Source: Ilumatobacter nonamiensis YM16-303
GTDB lineage: Bacteria; Actinomycetota; Acidimicrobiia; Acidimicrobiales; Ilumatobacteraceae
Reading direction: 5' to 3'
NCBI RefSeq assembly: GCF_000350145.1
Contig: NZ_BAOL01000074.1
Coordinates: forward strand, 1-32,584
DNA length: 32,584 bases
Shown here: positions 1-7,639 of the stretch, one piece after another
Layout of the letters: each line of letters starts with the position of its first letter
Position numbering within the stretch: position 1 is the stretch's first letter
Made by a program: the position numbers and the translations under genes
Notes under the pieces: generated by a model
Database searches by the model: none
What the model saw: the letters and a program-made list of their open reading frames with translations, nothing else
Told to the model about the DNA's origin: nothing

Positions 1-285
1 GAAGTTGACCGTGCCGTCGATCGGGTCGATCACCCACGTGACCTCACCGCCACCCGTGTGTTCGGGGTACTCCTCCCCGATGAACGACGAACCGGGAACG
101 TGCCGCTCGAGTTCGTTGCGGATCAGTTCCTCCGACCGTAGGTCGGTGGCCGTCACGACGTCGGTTGCCGATGACTTCGTCCGCAGCGTTGTCGCATGGC
201 CGACGGCCTGGTGCACCAGGTCGGCGGCGATCGCGGCGGTGGACGCGGCGATGCCTTCCAGGTCGCGAGCCGACGGTGCCGTCAT
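1..285 (-). CDS. Inositol monophosphatase family protein (N-terminal part, cut by window edge)
   Basis: Only the first 95 residues are present; the gene continues beyond base 1. IMPase-family enzymes are Mg2+-dependent phosphatases acting on inositol phosphates, sugar phosphates or PAP. Visible hallmarks are the GEE metal-binding motif (residues 70-72) and the WVIDPIDGTVNF motif (about 84-95), whose Asp87 and Asp90 are the family's metal ligands, preceded by a D-x-x-T-x-x-D stretch near 42-48. The ATG at 285-283 overlaps the TGA of the upstream DeoR regulator (ATGA), so the two are probably translated from one mRNA. Its place after a polyol dehydrogenase and a DeoR regulator suggests, as inference, a polyol- or sugar-phosphate substrate rather than general inositol metabolism. 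Family assignment is firm; substrate is unknown. Confidence 0.9.
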   Translation of the reverse strand, partial: MTAPSARDLEGIAASTAAIAADLVHQAVGHATTLRTKSSATDVVTATDLRSEELIRNELERHVPGSSFIGEEYPEHTGGGEVTWVIDPIDGTVNF

Positions 286-1079
286 ACGCGGTGGACGACC
301 CTGACCAGCGTCGACAGTTCCTCGAACAGCGGCTCGCTGATCCCCGTGTCGGTGACCAACACGTCGATGTCGGACCACTCGGCGAACCTGAACAGCTGAT
401 CGTTGTCGAGCTTCGAATGGTCGGCGAGGACGATCACCCGCCGCGCCGCCGCGATCATCGCCCGTTTCAGCGCGGCCTCGTATTCGTACGGCGTGGTCAA
501 TCCACGGGAGGTGGACATCCCGTCGCAGCTGATGAACAACGCGTCCACCGTCAGCTGTCCGATCGCCGCAGCCGCGTGCGCGTCGACCATCGCCATCGTG
601 TTCTGTCGCAGGGTTCCGCCGATCATGGTCACTTCGGCGTTGTCGAACTCGGCGAGGACCTGCGCGTTCAGGATCGAGTTGGTCACGATGTGCAGTGGCC
701 GGTCCCGCGGGAGGGCTTCGCAGAAGCGTGCGGTGGTGCTCCCGGAATCGATGATGACCGTCCCGGACTCGCGAAGTTCGTCGACCGCGGCGGCGCCGAT
801 CCGTCGCTTCTCATCGAGCTGTTGGTCGCCGCGGACGGCCAGCAGCGGTTCGAAACGCAGTGTCTCCCAGGGCACCGCGCCACCGTGGACTCGTCTCAGC
901 AGCCGTCGCTCCTGGAGGTCGGAGAGGTCACGGCGGATGGTTTCGGTCGTGACCTGGAAGTGTTCGGCGAGGTCCGCGACATCGACCCGCCCGCGGGCTC
1001 GGGTCAGCGCGGCCATTTCGTCCTGGCGTTGTGCCGGGAAGCGCGGCCGGGGGTCACTCGTCTGCTGCGTCTCGTCCAT
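282..1079 (-). CDS. DeoR/GlpR-family transcriptional regulator
   Basis: 265 residues, the usual size for the family. The N-terminal winged helix-turn-helix lies at about residues 28-70 and ends in the typical TIRRDLSDLQERRLLRRVHGGA-like signature. The C-terminal part is the DeoRC sugar-phosphate sensor domain, with the D-S-G-S-T-T phosphate-binding-type segment near residue 112. The reading frame begins 26 bases inside the end of the upstream dehydrogenase gene. The next Met, at residue 22, falls within the first predicted helix, so the longer start is preferred. DeoR proteins normally repress sugar or polyol genes and are released by a phosphorylated intermediate. The neighbouring polyol dehydrogenase and divergent ABC importer are the obvious targets (inference), with CAAA-rich repeats at 2562-2596 as a candidate binding site. 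Confidence 0.92.
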   Translation of the reverse strand: MDETQQTSDPRPRFPAQRQDEMAALTRARGRVDVADLAEHFQVTTETIRRDLSDLQERRLLRRVHGGAVPWETLRFEPLLAVRGDQQLDEKRRIGAAAVDELRESGTVIIDSGSTTARFCEALPRDRPLHIVTNSILNAQVLAEFDNAEVTMIGGTLRQNTMAMVDAHAAAAIGQLTVDALFISCDGMSTSRGLTTPYEYEAALKRAMIAAARRVIVLADHSKLDNDQLFRFAEWSDIDVLVTDTGISEPLFEELSTLVRVVHRV

Positions 1080-2550
1080 TCCGTTCCTCGTTCACTGCAA
1101 CGCCGAGGGTTGACCGTACCCCCGCGCTGTTGAGCGACTCGACTGCGGTGGCGAATGCGGCGCAGAACCGGTCGTCCCGTCCGAGGTCGTCGCCGAAGAC
1201 GGCCATGTCGCGCAGGAAGCCGCGGGGGTCCGATGCGGTTGCCCTGGAGAGCTCGGACAGTTCGTCCCGGCGCGGATCGTGCGAGATCTCGAGTGGGTTG
1301 CCGCGGTCGTCGGCACCGCGCAGGTAGAGGTACCAACCCGCCAAGGCCAAGGTCGCGAAGCGGATCGAGCCGCCGGTCGCGAGCTGGGTGCGCAGCGTCG
1401 GGAGGAGGAACTTCGGGAACTTCGACGAACCATCGAGGCAGAGGCGTGCGATCTGATCGCCGATCGCCGGGTTGGAGAACCGCTCGAGCAGCTCGTCGGC
1501 ATACGCGTCGACGTCGACGCCGGGCACGTTCGGGAGCGCCGGGATCGCCTCCTCGTGCATGAACCGCTCGACGTAGGTGCGAAACGCCGTTGCACCCATG
1601 ACCTTGTCGACATGTTCGAATCCGGCCAGCGCGGCGAGGTAGGCCAGACACGAGTGGCTGGCGTTCAGCAGGCGGAGCTTGAGCAGCTCGTACGGCTCGA
1701 CGTCGGTGGTCATCAGGACGCCGACGTCGGCGAACGGAGGAGCCTCGCCGACGAAGGAGTTCTCCAGCGCCCACTGGCGGAACGGTTCGGCCACCACCGG
1801 CCAGCGGTCGATGACCCCACACGCGTCGCGGAGCCACGCGCGGTCGGCATCGGTGGTCGCCGGCGTGATCCGATCGACCATGCTGTTCGGGAACGCGACC
1901 TCGTCCTCGATCCACCGTGCGAGGTCGGGATCGCACAGCCCGGCGGTGCCGACCATCGAGGTGCGCGCGACCGTGCCGTTGCCGATGACGTTGTCGCAGC
2001 TGAGCACGGTGAGCGGGCCGATGCCTCGGTCTCGGCGGTGTGCGAGCGCCTCCACGAGGATGTCGAACGCGGTCGCGTTCGCCGTCGGATCGAACTCACC
2101 GGAGTGCTCGTCGACCGGGTACCCGCCCTCGGTGATCGTGAGCGAGGCGACCCGCACATCCGGATCGATCAGCCTGTCGACGAGCGCGCCTCGGCGTGAT
2201 GCTGCGAGCACGTAGTCGACGAGGCTGCCGATCACTCGTGTGGAGGTGCGCGAGGCGCCTCGTTCGATCAGCGTGTAGAGGCCCCGCTGGGAGGTGAGCG
2301 CGTCGGCCATCGCCGAGTCGGCGGCGGTCACGCCGGAACCGACGATCGACCAGTCCTGGTTTCCGAGACGACACAGGTCATCGACGTAGGCGGCCAGATG
2401 CGCCCGATGGAACCCTCCGACGCCCACGTGCACGATCGACCGCCGCAGCGCCCCGCGGTCGTACCGGGGGACGGACACCTCCTGCGCGATCTCGGCGAGC
2501 TCCCCGTCGGCGAGGTCGACAGGGACGCGGTCTACGTGGCCGGTGCTCAT
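1054..2550 (-). CDS. Mannitol dehydrogenase family protein (polyol/hexuronate NAD(P)-dependent oxidoreductase)
   Basis: 498 residues from the chosen ATG at 2550. An in-frame upstream start at 2583 would add a hydrophobic extension not seen in the family. The N-terminal Rossmann segment reads IVHVGVGGFHRAH (about 39-51). The catalytic region carries the family's Lys-Asn-His set in KLRLLNASHS (Lys291, Asn296, His299), matching polyol-specific long-chain dehydrogenases such as mannitol 2-dehydrogenase. These enzymes oxidise polyols to ketoses (mannitol to fructose, arabitol to xylulose) or act on hexuronates in the cytoplasm. The gene heads a leftward operon with a DeoR regulator and an IMPase-family enzyme and diverges from a sugar/polyol ABC importer, which favours an imported polyol substrate. 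A -10-like TATGGT lies 6 nt before the ATG on the minus strand, so the mRNA could be leaderless. The exact polyol cannot be read from sequence. Confidence 0.92.
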   Translation of the reverse strand: MSTGHVDRVPVDLADGELAEIAQEVSVPRYDRGALRRSIVHVGVGGFHRAHLAAYVDDLCRLGNQDWSIVGSGVTAADSAMADALTSQRGLYTLIERGASRTSTRVIGSLVDYVLAASRRGALVDRLIDPDVRVASLTITEGGYPVDEHSGEFDPTANATAFDILVEALAHRRDRGIGPLTVLSCDNVIGNGTVARTSMVGTAGLCDPDLARWIEDEVAFPNSMVDRITPATTDADRAWLRDACGVIDRWPVVAEPFRQWALENSFVGEAPPFADVGVLMTTDVEPYELLKLRLLNASHSCLAYLAALAGFEHVDKVMGATAFRTYVERFMHEEAIPALPNVPGVDVDAYADELLERFSNPAIGDQIARLCLDGSSKFPKFLLPTLRTQLATGGSIRFATLALAGWYLYLRGADDRGNPLEISHDPRRDELSELSRATASDPRGFLRDMAVFGDDLGRDDRFCAAFATAVESLNSAGVRSTLGVAVNEERNGRDAADE

Positions 2551-2561
2551 GAGGCCACCAT

Positions 2562-2596
2562 AAACAAAGACAAACCAAAACACCAGACCTTTGTTT
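2562..2596. promoter_or_regulatory. Candidate DeoR operator: AAACAAAG...CTTTGTTT inverted repeat
   Basis: In the divergent region between the polyol dehydrogenase and the ABC binding protein, AAACAAAG (2562-2569) and CTTTGTTT (2589-2596) form perfect 8-base inverted arms spaced by 19 bases. Further CAAA-containing half-sites lie at 2571-2580 and 2623-2631. CAAA/TTTG-rich repeats are a common binding pattern for DeoR-family repressors. The surrounding stretch is strikingly A-rich for this GC-rich genome. Assignment to the adjacent DeoR protein is inference. Confidence 0.5.
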
Positions 2597-2618
2597 GGGA
2601 CCTAGAACAACATTTCGC

Positions 2619-2648
2619 TTGACCAAACCAACACACTCCCACTAGTGT
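2619..2648 (+). promoter_or_regulatory. Candidate sigma-70-type promoter of the ABC importer operon
   Basis: TTGACC (2619-2624) is followed after 18 bases by TAGTGT (2643-2648). This leaves a leader of roughly 50 nt before the binding-protein ATG, which has an AGGAGA ribosome-binding site at 2695-2700. The site sits just downstream of the CAAA-rich repeats, so a repressor there could block it. Positions were judged by eye. Confidence 0.4.
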
Positions 2649-2703
2649 CTGCCGTCACAGGTTCGGTGGGGACCGCCTACCGCTCTCGACTCAGAGGAGA
2701 CTC

Positions 2704-4146
2704 ATGAATCACTCACGACCCTTCCGACGCCGTCCGGTGTCGATCGGAGCCGCCACCGTCGTCGCCTTCTCGCTCGTCGCAGCCGCATGCGGTTCCGACG
2801 ACGACTCGAGCAGTGACGATGCAGCAGCGTCGGACGACTCGTCCGCTGCGAGCGACGACTCGTCCGAAGCATCGGAAGATGCACCCGAGGGCGACCGGTC
2901 GATCAACGTCGCCATCGTCGGGAACCCGCAGCTCGAGTCCATTGCCGAGCTGACCCCGGAACTGTTCACCGCCGAGACCGGTATCGAAGTCAACTACACG
3001 GTGCTGGAGGAGCAGGCGCTCCGTGAGATCACCACTCGCGACGTCGGCGCCGGCGGCGAACAGTTCGACGTCGTGCAGATCGGCATGTTCGAGGCGCCGC
3101 AGTTCGGCGCCAACGGATGGTTGGTCCCGCTCGACGACTTCGCCGCGGACGACCCCGACTACAACCCCGACGACCTCATTCCGGCTGTGGCCGACGGGCT
3201 GTCGTACGACGGGAGCCTCTACGCCTCACCGTTCTACGCCGAGTCGTCCTTCGTCATGTACCGCCAAGACGTGCTCGACGAGGCCGGGCTCACCATGCCC
3301 GACGAGCCCACCTGGGACGAGGTCGCCGAGATCGCCCGGGCCGTCGACTCCGACGAGATGGCTGGCATCTGCCTGCGCGGCAAGCCCGGCTGGGGTGACC
3401 TCGGAGCGTCGTTCACGACCGTGCTCAACACGTTCGGTGGAACCTGGTGGGCAGCCAACGAGGACGGCACGATCGGCGAAGCGCAGGTCGACCAGCCCGA
3501 GTTCGCCGAAGCGCTCAACTTCTACGTCGACCTGGTGAACGATGCCGGTGAGGACGACGCTGCGAACTCGAGCTTCAACGAGTGCCTCGCGCTCTACCAG
3601 GACGGCAAGGTCGCCATGTGGTACGACGCCACCGTCGCCGCCGGACTCCTCGAGGCCGACGACAGCCCGGTCCAGGGGCTCAACAGCTTTGCGCTCGCTC
3701 CGACGAAGGAGACCGACGCTTCGGGTTGGCTCTGGGCGTGGGCGCTGGCGATCCCGGTCAGCACGACCGATCAGGACGCAGCGTGGGACTTCATCAGCTG
3801 GGCGACCAGCGAGGAGTACATCAACTCCGCCGGCGAGATGCTGCCCGGCGGTTGGGCAGCGGTCCCCCCGGGAACGCGGACGTCCACCTACGAGAACGAG
3901 GACTACCTCGCTGCAGCCGAATCCTTCGCACCGAAGACCCTCGATGCGATGAACGCGGCACCGATCGACAACCCGGGCACCACCCCCCGGCCCGGGTTGC
4001 CGGGTGTCCAGTACGTCGGAGTTCCTGAGTTCCAGGACGTCGGCACCCGCTGCACCGAGCAGTTCTCGTCGGCCATCGCCGGCAACACCAGCGTCGACGA
4101 TGCCCTGAGCGCTTGCCAGGACATCGCTTCGGAGTACAGCAGCTGA
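2704..4146 (+). CDS. ABC transporter sugar/polyol-binding lipoprotein (family 1 solute-binding protein)
   Basis: 480 residues. A lipoprotein signal peptide ends in a VAAAC lipobox with the lipidated cysteine at residue 29. A Ser/Asp-rich tether follows to about residue 64, then the two-lobed family 1 solute-binding fold. Trp- and Gly-rich segments near residues 235-245 and 340-350 fit carbohydrate-binding relatives (MalE, SmoE). It would capture a sugar or polyol outside the membrane and deliver it to the two permeases encoded next. The AGGAGA ribosome-binding site directly upstream supports the start. The gene is first in the importer operon and is followed at once by a strong hairpin, a common way to keep binding protein in excess over membrane components. 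The adjacent mannitol-dehydrogenase-family gene suggests a polyol ligand (inference). Confidence 0.93.
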   Translation: MNHSRPFRRRPVSIGAATVVAFSLVAAACGSDDDSSSDDAAASDDSSAASDDSSEASEDAPEGDRSINVAIVGNPQLESIAELTPELFTAETGIEVNYTVLEEQALREITTRDVGAGGEQFDVVQIGMFEAPQFGANGWLVPLDDFAADDPDYNPDDLIPAVADGLSYDGSLYASPFYAESSFVMYRQDVLDEAGLTMPDEPTWDEVAEIARAVDSDEMAGICLRGKPGWGDLGASFTTVLNTFGGTWWAANEDGTIGEAQVDQPEFAEALNFYVDLVNDAGEDDAANSSFNECLALYQDGKVAMWYDATVAAGLLEADDSPVQGLNSFALAPTKETDASGWLWAWALAIPVSTTDQDAAWDFISWATSEEYINSAGEMLPGGWAAVPPGTRTSTYENEDYLAAAESFAPKTLDAMNAAPIDNPGTTPRPGLPGVQYVGVPEFQDVGTRCTEQFSSAIAGNTSVDDALSACQDIASEYSS

Positions 4147-4150
4147 CGAA

Positions 4151-4183
4151 TCCTGCACGGGCCCGCGGTGGGTCCGTGCAGGA
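4151..4183 (+). terminator. Intra-operon hairpin after the binding-protein gene
   Basis: TCCTGCACGGGCCC (4151-4164) pairs with GGGTCCGTGCAGGA (4170-4183) across a 5-base loop GCGGT. This gives a 14-bp stem with a single G-T pair, starting four bases after the binding-protein stop codon. No T-tract follows, so it may be a partial terminator or an mRNA 3'-end stabiliser, letting the lipoprotein be made in excess of the permeases. Confidence 0.7.
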
Positions 4184-4231
4184 CGCCATCGTCGGAACGA
4201 AGGAACGGAACCAGAGGGGATCGAGGGGAAG

Positions 4232-5191
4232 ATGACGGACACTCAGCCGGACACCGCGCCAGACGCGGGACCGGACACCAGGGACGAGGAGCGGGCGGAG
4301 GAACGCCGGCACCTCGAACGACGCGAGAAGTGGATCCGTCGTCTCCCTCTCCTCCCCGCACTGCTGTTCACGATCGTGATCACGCAGGTCCCGTTCGTCT
4401 TCAGCCTGTTCTACAGCCTGACCGACTGGAAGATCATCCCGCCGACGCCCCGGACGTTCATCGGCTTCGACAACTTCACCGATCTGGTCGACAACCAGTT
4501 CTTCCGGGACGCCGCGTGGGTGAGCGTCGTGATGACGGCGTCCGCGGTGCTGCTGTCACTGATCCTCGGTACGGGGATCGCCCTGCTGCTCGACCGGAAG
4601 TTCTTCGGTCAGGGATTCGTCCGCACCCTGCTGATCACGCCGTTCCTCGTGATGCCGGTGGTCGCCGGCCTCGTGTGGAAGAACCAGGTGTTCAGCTCGC
4701 AGTACGGGGTCATCAACTGGTTGTTGAACCTCGTCGGAATCGACAACGTCGAGTTCGTCACCAGGTACCCGCTGTGGTCGATCGTCATCGTGCTCGTCTG
4801 GGAATGGACGCCGTTCATGATGTTGATCATCCTCGCCGGGCTCCAGGGTCAACCGACCGATGTGCTCGAAGCAGCCCGGGTCGACGGCGCCACCAACCGT
4901 GCGATCTTCTTCCAGATCACGCTGCCCCACCTCAAGCCCTACCTCGAGCTCGGCACGCTGCTCGGTTCGATCTATCTCATCCAGGTCTTCGACCAGATCG
5001 AGGTGATCACCGGCGGTGGTCCCGACTCGTCGAACATCCCGTTCTTCGTGTTCCAGCGCTCGATCGGCGGCGGCTGGGACTTCGGGGCGGCATCGGCCAT
5101 GAGCATCGTCGTGGTCATCGCCTCGATCGTGCTCGCCAACCTCGGGCTGCGCGTGCTGTCCGGACTGCTCGAAGGAGAGGATCCAGCATGA
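4232..5191 (+). CDS. ABC sugar/polyol transporter permease 1 (MalF/SmoF type)
   Basis: 319 residues with a charged, hydrophilic N-terminal tail (about 1-38) and then several membrane helices (first near 39-60; others around 98-120, 133-150, 182-202, 240-255 and 290-310). The cytoplasmic EAA loop, which docks on the ATPase, reads EAARVDGATNRAIFFQITLP (213-232). Together with permease 2 it forms the membrane channel of a carbohydrate-type ABC importer. A GAGGGGA ribosome-binding site lies 8 bases ahead of the ATG. The last codon overlaps the start of permease 2 (ATGA), so the two subunits are probably made by coupled translation. Confidence 0.94.
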   Translation: MTDTQPDTAPDAGPDTRDEERAEERRHLERREKWIRRLPLLPALLFTIVITQVPFVFSLFYSLTDWKIIPPTPRTFIGFDNFTDLVDNQFFRDAAWVSVVMTASAVLLSLILGTGIALLLDRKFFGQGFVRTLLITPFLVMPVVAGLVWKNQVFSSQYGVINWLLNLVGIDNVEFVTRYPLWSIVIVLVWEWTPFMMLIILAGLQGQPTDVLEAARVDGATNRAIFFQITLPHLKPYLELGTLLGSIYLIQVFDQIEVITGGGPDSSNIPFFVFQRSIGGGWDFGAASAMSIVVVIASIVLANLGLRVLSGLLEGEDPA

Positions 5192-6042
5192 GTTCCGACA
5201 CCGGACTCGTCGTCGGCCAGAAGCGATGGACCTCGTGGGCGCTCGGCCTCCTCGCATGGGCGGTCGGCCTGTTGTTCTTCTTCCCCATCTTCTGGATGGT
5301 GCTCAACGGCTTCAAGGAGGAGATCGACGCCAACTCGAGCCCGCAACTGTTCTTCGATCCGACGCTCGATCGCTATCGCGACGTCACGTCCGAGACGCCC
5401 GGCCTCCTCGGCTTCAAGGAGGCCTTCGCGAACTCGTTCTGGATCGTCCTGATCTCGACGATCCTCGTGATGATCCTCGCCGTGCCGGCCGCCTATTCGC
5501 TGGCGATCCGGCCCGTCCGCAAATGGCGCGACGTGCTGTTCTTCTTCATCTCCACCAAGTTCCTCCCGATCGTCGGTGCGATCCTCCCGCTGTGGATCAT
5601 CGCCCGTGATCTCGATCTGCTGAACACGCGAACCGTGCTGATCATCCTCTACACGGCGATGAACTTGCCGTTGGCGGTGTGGATGCTCCGATCGTTCTTC
5701 ATGGAGGTCCCGCGTGAACTCATCGAGGCAGCCCAGATCGATGGAGCCGGTCTGCGCGGCCAGCTGACGTCGGTGGTGATGCCGATCGTCGCCCCCGGTC
5801 TGGCCGCGACGGCACTCCTGTGCGTCATCTTCGCCTGGAACGAGTTCTTCCTGGCCGTCCAGTTGAATCCCGTCGACGGCTCGACGATGCCGATCTGGGT
5901 CACGTCGAACGTGTCGACCCGCGGCAACTTCCTGGCGAAGTTGTCCGCCGCATCAACCCTCGCGACGTTGCCCGTCGTGCTCGCCGGCTGGGTTGCCCAG
6001 AAGCGAATGATCCGGGGCCTCGCGATGGGAGCGATCAAGTGA
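5188..6042 (+). CDS. ABC sugar/polyol transporter permease 2 (MalG/SmoG type)
   Basis: 284 residues. The start ATG at 5188 overlaps the stop of permease 1 by four bases and is preceded by GGAGAGG (5174-5180); longer in-frame readings to the left are not coding. Membrane helices are visible near residues 19-40, 83-105, 117-140, 148-168, 194-215 and 255-272. The EAA loop, EAAQIDGAGLRGQLTSVVMP, spans 180-199. It is the second channel subunit of the importer. A gap of 39 bases separates it from the ATPase gene, consistent with a single operon. Confidence 0.94.
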   Translation: MSSDTGLVVGQKRWTSWALGLLAWAVGLLFFFPIFWMVLNGFKEEIDANSSPQLFFDPTLDRYRDVTSETPGLLGFKEAFANSFWIVLISTILVMILAVPAAYSLAIRPVRKWRDVLFFFISTKFLPIVGAILPLWIIARDLDLLNTRTVLIILYTAMNLPLAVWMLRSFFMEVPRELIEAAQIDGAGLRGQLTSVVMPIVAPGLAATALLCVIFAWNEFFLAVQLNPVDGSTMPIWVTSNVSTRGNFLAKLSAASTLATLPVVLAGWVAQKRMIRGLAMGAIK

Positions 6043-6081
6043 ATCACCGGAACACCACCACTCTGAAATGGAGCAAGACCG

Positions 6082-7182
6082 ATGGCTGAAGTCCGATACG
6101 AAGGGGCCACCCGACTGTACGAAGGTACCGAGGAGCCCGCCGTGAACGCCCTCGACCTCGACATCGTCGACGGAGAACTCCTGGTGCTCGTCGGCCCGTC
6201 CGGATCGGGGAAGTCGACCGCGCTGCGGATGCTCGCCGGCCTCGAGTCGGTCGATCAAGGAGGTGTGTACATCGGCGGTCGAGACGTCACGCTCGTCCCG
6301 CCGAAGGACCGCGACATCGCCATGGTGTTCCAGAACTACGCGCTGTATCCCCAGATGACCGTCGCCGCGAACATGGGTTTCGCGCTGAAGCAACAGGGCG
6401 TGCCGAAGGAGGAACGTGTGCGGCAGGTCCGCGAGGCCGCGCGCATCCTCGACCTGGAGCCGTATCTCGATCGCAAGCCGAAGAATCTGTCCGGCGGTCA
6501 GCGCCAGCGCGTCGCGATGGGCCGCGCGATCGTCCGCCGTCCGCAGGTGTTCCTGATGGACGAGCCCTTGTCGAATCTCGACGCGAAGCTCCGGGTCCAG
6601 ACCCGCACGGAGCTCGCCGACCTCCAGGCGCGTCTGGGTGTCACGACCGTGTACGTCACCCACGACCAGGTCGAGGCGATGACGATGGGTCATCGCGTCG
6701 CGGTGCTGAAGGATGGCTTCCTGCAACAGGTCGCCGCACCGAAGGAGTTGTATTCCCGCCCGGCCAACCTCTTCGTGGCCGGTTTCATCGGGTCGCCTGC
6801 GATGAACCTCATCACCGTGCCGGTCGAAGACGGAGTGGCATCGTTGAACGACCTGTCGCTGCCGCTTCCCGACGACGTGCGCGCCGAGGTCAACCGTCGC
6901 GGTCTGAAGGAGATCGTGTTCGGGGTCCGGCCCGAGCACTTGGAACTCGGCCAGGAAGGAACGTCCGGCGAGGTCGCAGTCGTCGAGGAGCTGGGGTCGG
7001 AGGCGTACGTGCACGTGCGGATCGCCCACGGGGCCGAGACGGAGTTGATCGTCGTCCGCGTGGGCGGCGAGACCTCGGTGACCCGTGGCGACTTCGTGAA
7101 CTTCGGTGTCACCGGGGCGAACCACTACTTCGATCCGGACGGCGATCGTCTCGACGCGAAGCCGGTGCCCGGAGCGGGTTGA
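6082..7182 (+). CDS. ABC transporter ATPase, MalK/UgpC/SmoK family
   Basis: 366 residues with a complete nucleotide-binding domain: Walker A GPSGSGKST (38-46), Q-loop Gln84, signature LSGGQ (136-140), Walker B FLMDE (157-161), D-loop SNLD (164-167) and H-loop His194. The C-terminal third (about 240-366) is the regulatory TOBE/OB region typical of carbohydrate importers; GVRPEHLELG marks it. It powers uptake through the two permeases upstream. Long, MalK-type ATPases are often shared by several importers and can be targets of metabolic control. It closes the operon; the next gene starts 67 bases later and is unrelated in function. Confidence 0.95.
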   Translation: MAEVRYEGATRLYEGTEEPAVNALDLDIVDGELLVLVGPSGSGKSTALRMLAGLESVDQGGVYIGGRDVTLVPPKDRDIAMVFQNYALYPQMTVAANMGFALKQQGVPKEERVRQVREAARILDLEPYLDRKPKNLSGGQRQRVAMGRAIVRRPQVFLMDEPLSNLDAKLRVQTRTELADLQARLGVTTVYVTHDQVEAMTMGHRVAVLKDGFLQQVAAPKELYSRPANLFVAGFIGSPAMNLITVPVEDGVASLNDLSLPLPDDVRAEVNRRGLKEIVFGVRPEHLELGQEGTSGEVAVVEELGSEAYVHVRIAHGAETELIVVRVGGETSVTRGDFVNFGVTGANHYFDPDGDRLDAKPVPGAG

Positions 7183-7249
7183 CCGCGCGTCCTCGGCCTC
7201 GCAGAAACCCCCAGGGGTCGCGCCGGAGGTGGCTGCGAGGATCTGGGGC

Positions 7250-7639
7250 ATGCCGCTCGCTGTCGACCTCGTACTGATCGATTGCGTCGACCTCGGGGTG
7301 ATGACCGAATTCTGGTGCGAGGCACTCGATCTCGATCACGTCTGGACCGGGCCATCCGGCGGGCACCTCCTCGCCTCACGGGACGGGTCGGGTCGTCGGC
7401 TCGGACTGATGCCCGTTTCCGATGAGAAGACCTCGAAGAATCGAGTGCACTTCGATCTGCGTCCGGATCGCGACCAGGAGGCCGAAGTGCGTCGACTGGA
7501 GGACCTCGGAGCGCAGCGCGTCGAGATCGGGCAAGTGGGCGCGCCGTGGGTGGTGATGGCAGATCCGGAGGGGAACGAGTTCTGCGTGCTTCGCTCGCTC
7601 GTCGAGAAGAAGCAGGCCCGACTGGAGCGCGACGATTGA
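7250..7639 (+). CDS. VOC-superfamily (glyoxalase-like) protein
   Basis: 129 residues. A single glyoxalase/bleomycin-resistance/dioxygenase-type domain is recognisable from the start (VDLVLIDCVDLGVMTEFWCEAL) to the closing VVMADPEGNEFCVL, the canonical end strand of this fold. The VHFDL segment in the middle fits the paired beta-alpha modules. Such small proteins bind metal or small ligands; many are uncharacterised, so no reaction is assigned. The ATG has a GAGGAT-type site about 9 bases upstream. The last four bases, TTGA, probably contain the TTG start of the methyltransferase gene, suggesting co-translation. Confidence 0.85.
   Translation: MPLAVDLVLIDCVDLGVMTEFWCEALDLDHVWTGPSGGHLLASRDGSGRRLGLMPVSDEKTSKNRVHFDLRPDRDQEAEVRRLEDLGAQRVEIGQVGAPWVVMADPEGNEFCVLRSLVEKKQARLERDD

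Noticed and set aside
4168-6042. A 624-residue frame that would make permease 2 part of a larger fusion
   Set aside because: Everything before 5188 is out of frame with permease 1 and reads as low-complexity Arg-rich sequence; the ATGA overlap and ribosome-binding site at 5174-5180 mark the real start.
7198-7239. Possible hairpin CTCGCAG/CTGCGAG before the VOC gene, which might hide its ribosome-binding site
   Set aside because: Seven-base stem with a 28-base loop; too weak without evidence of conservation.
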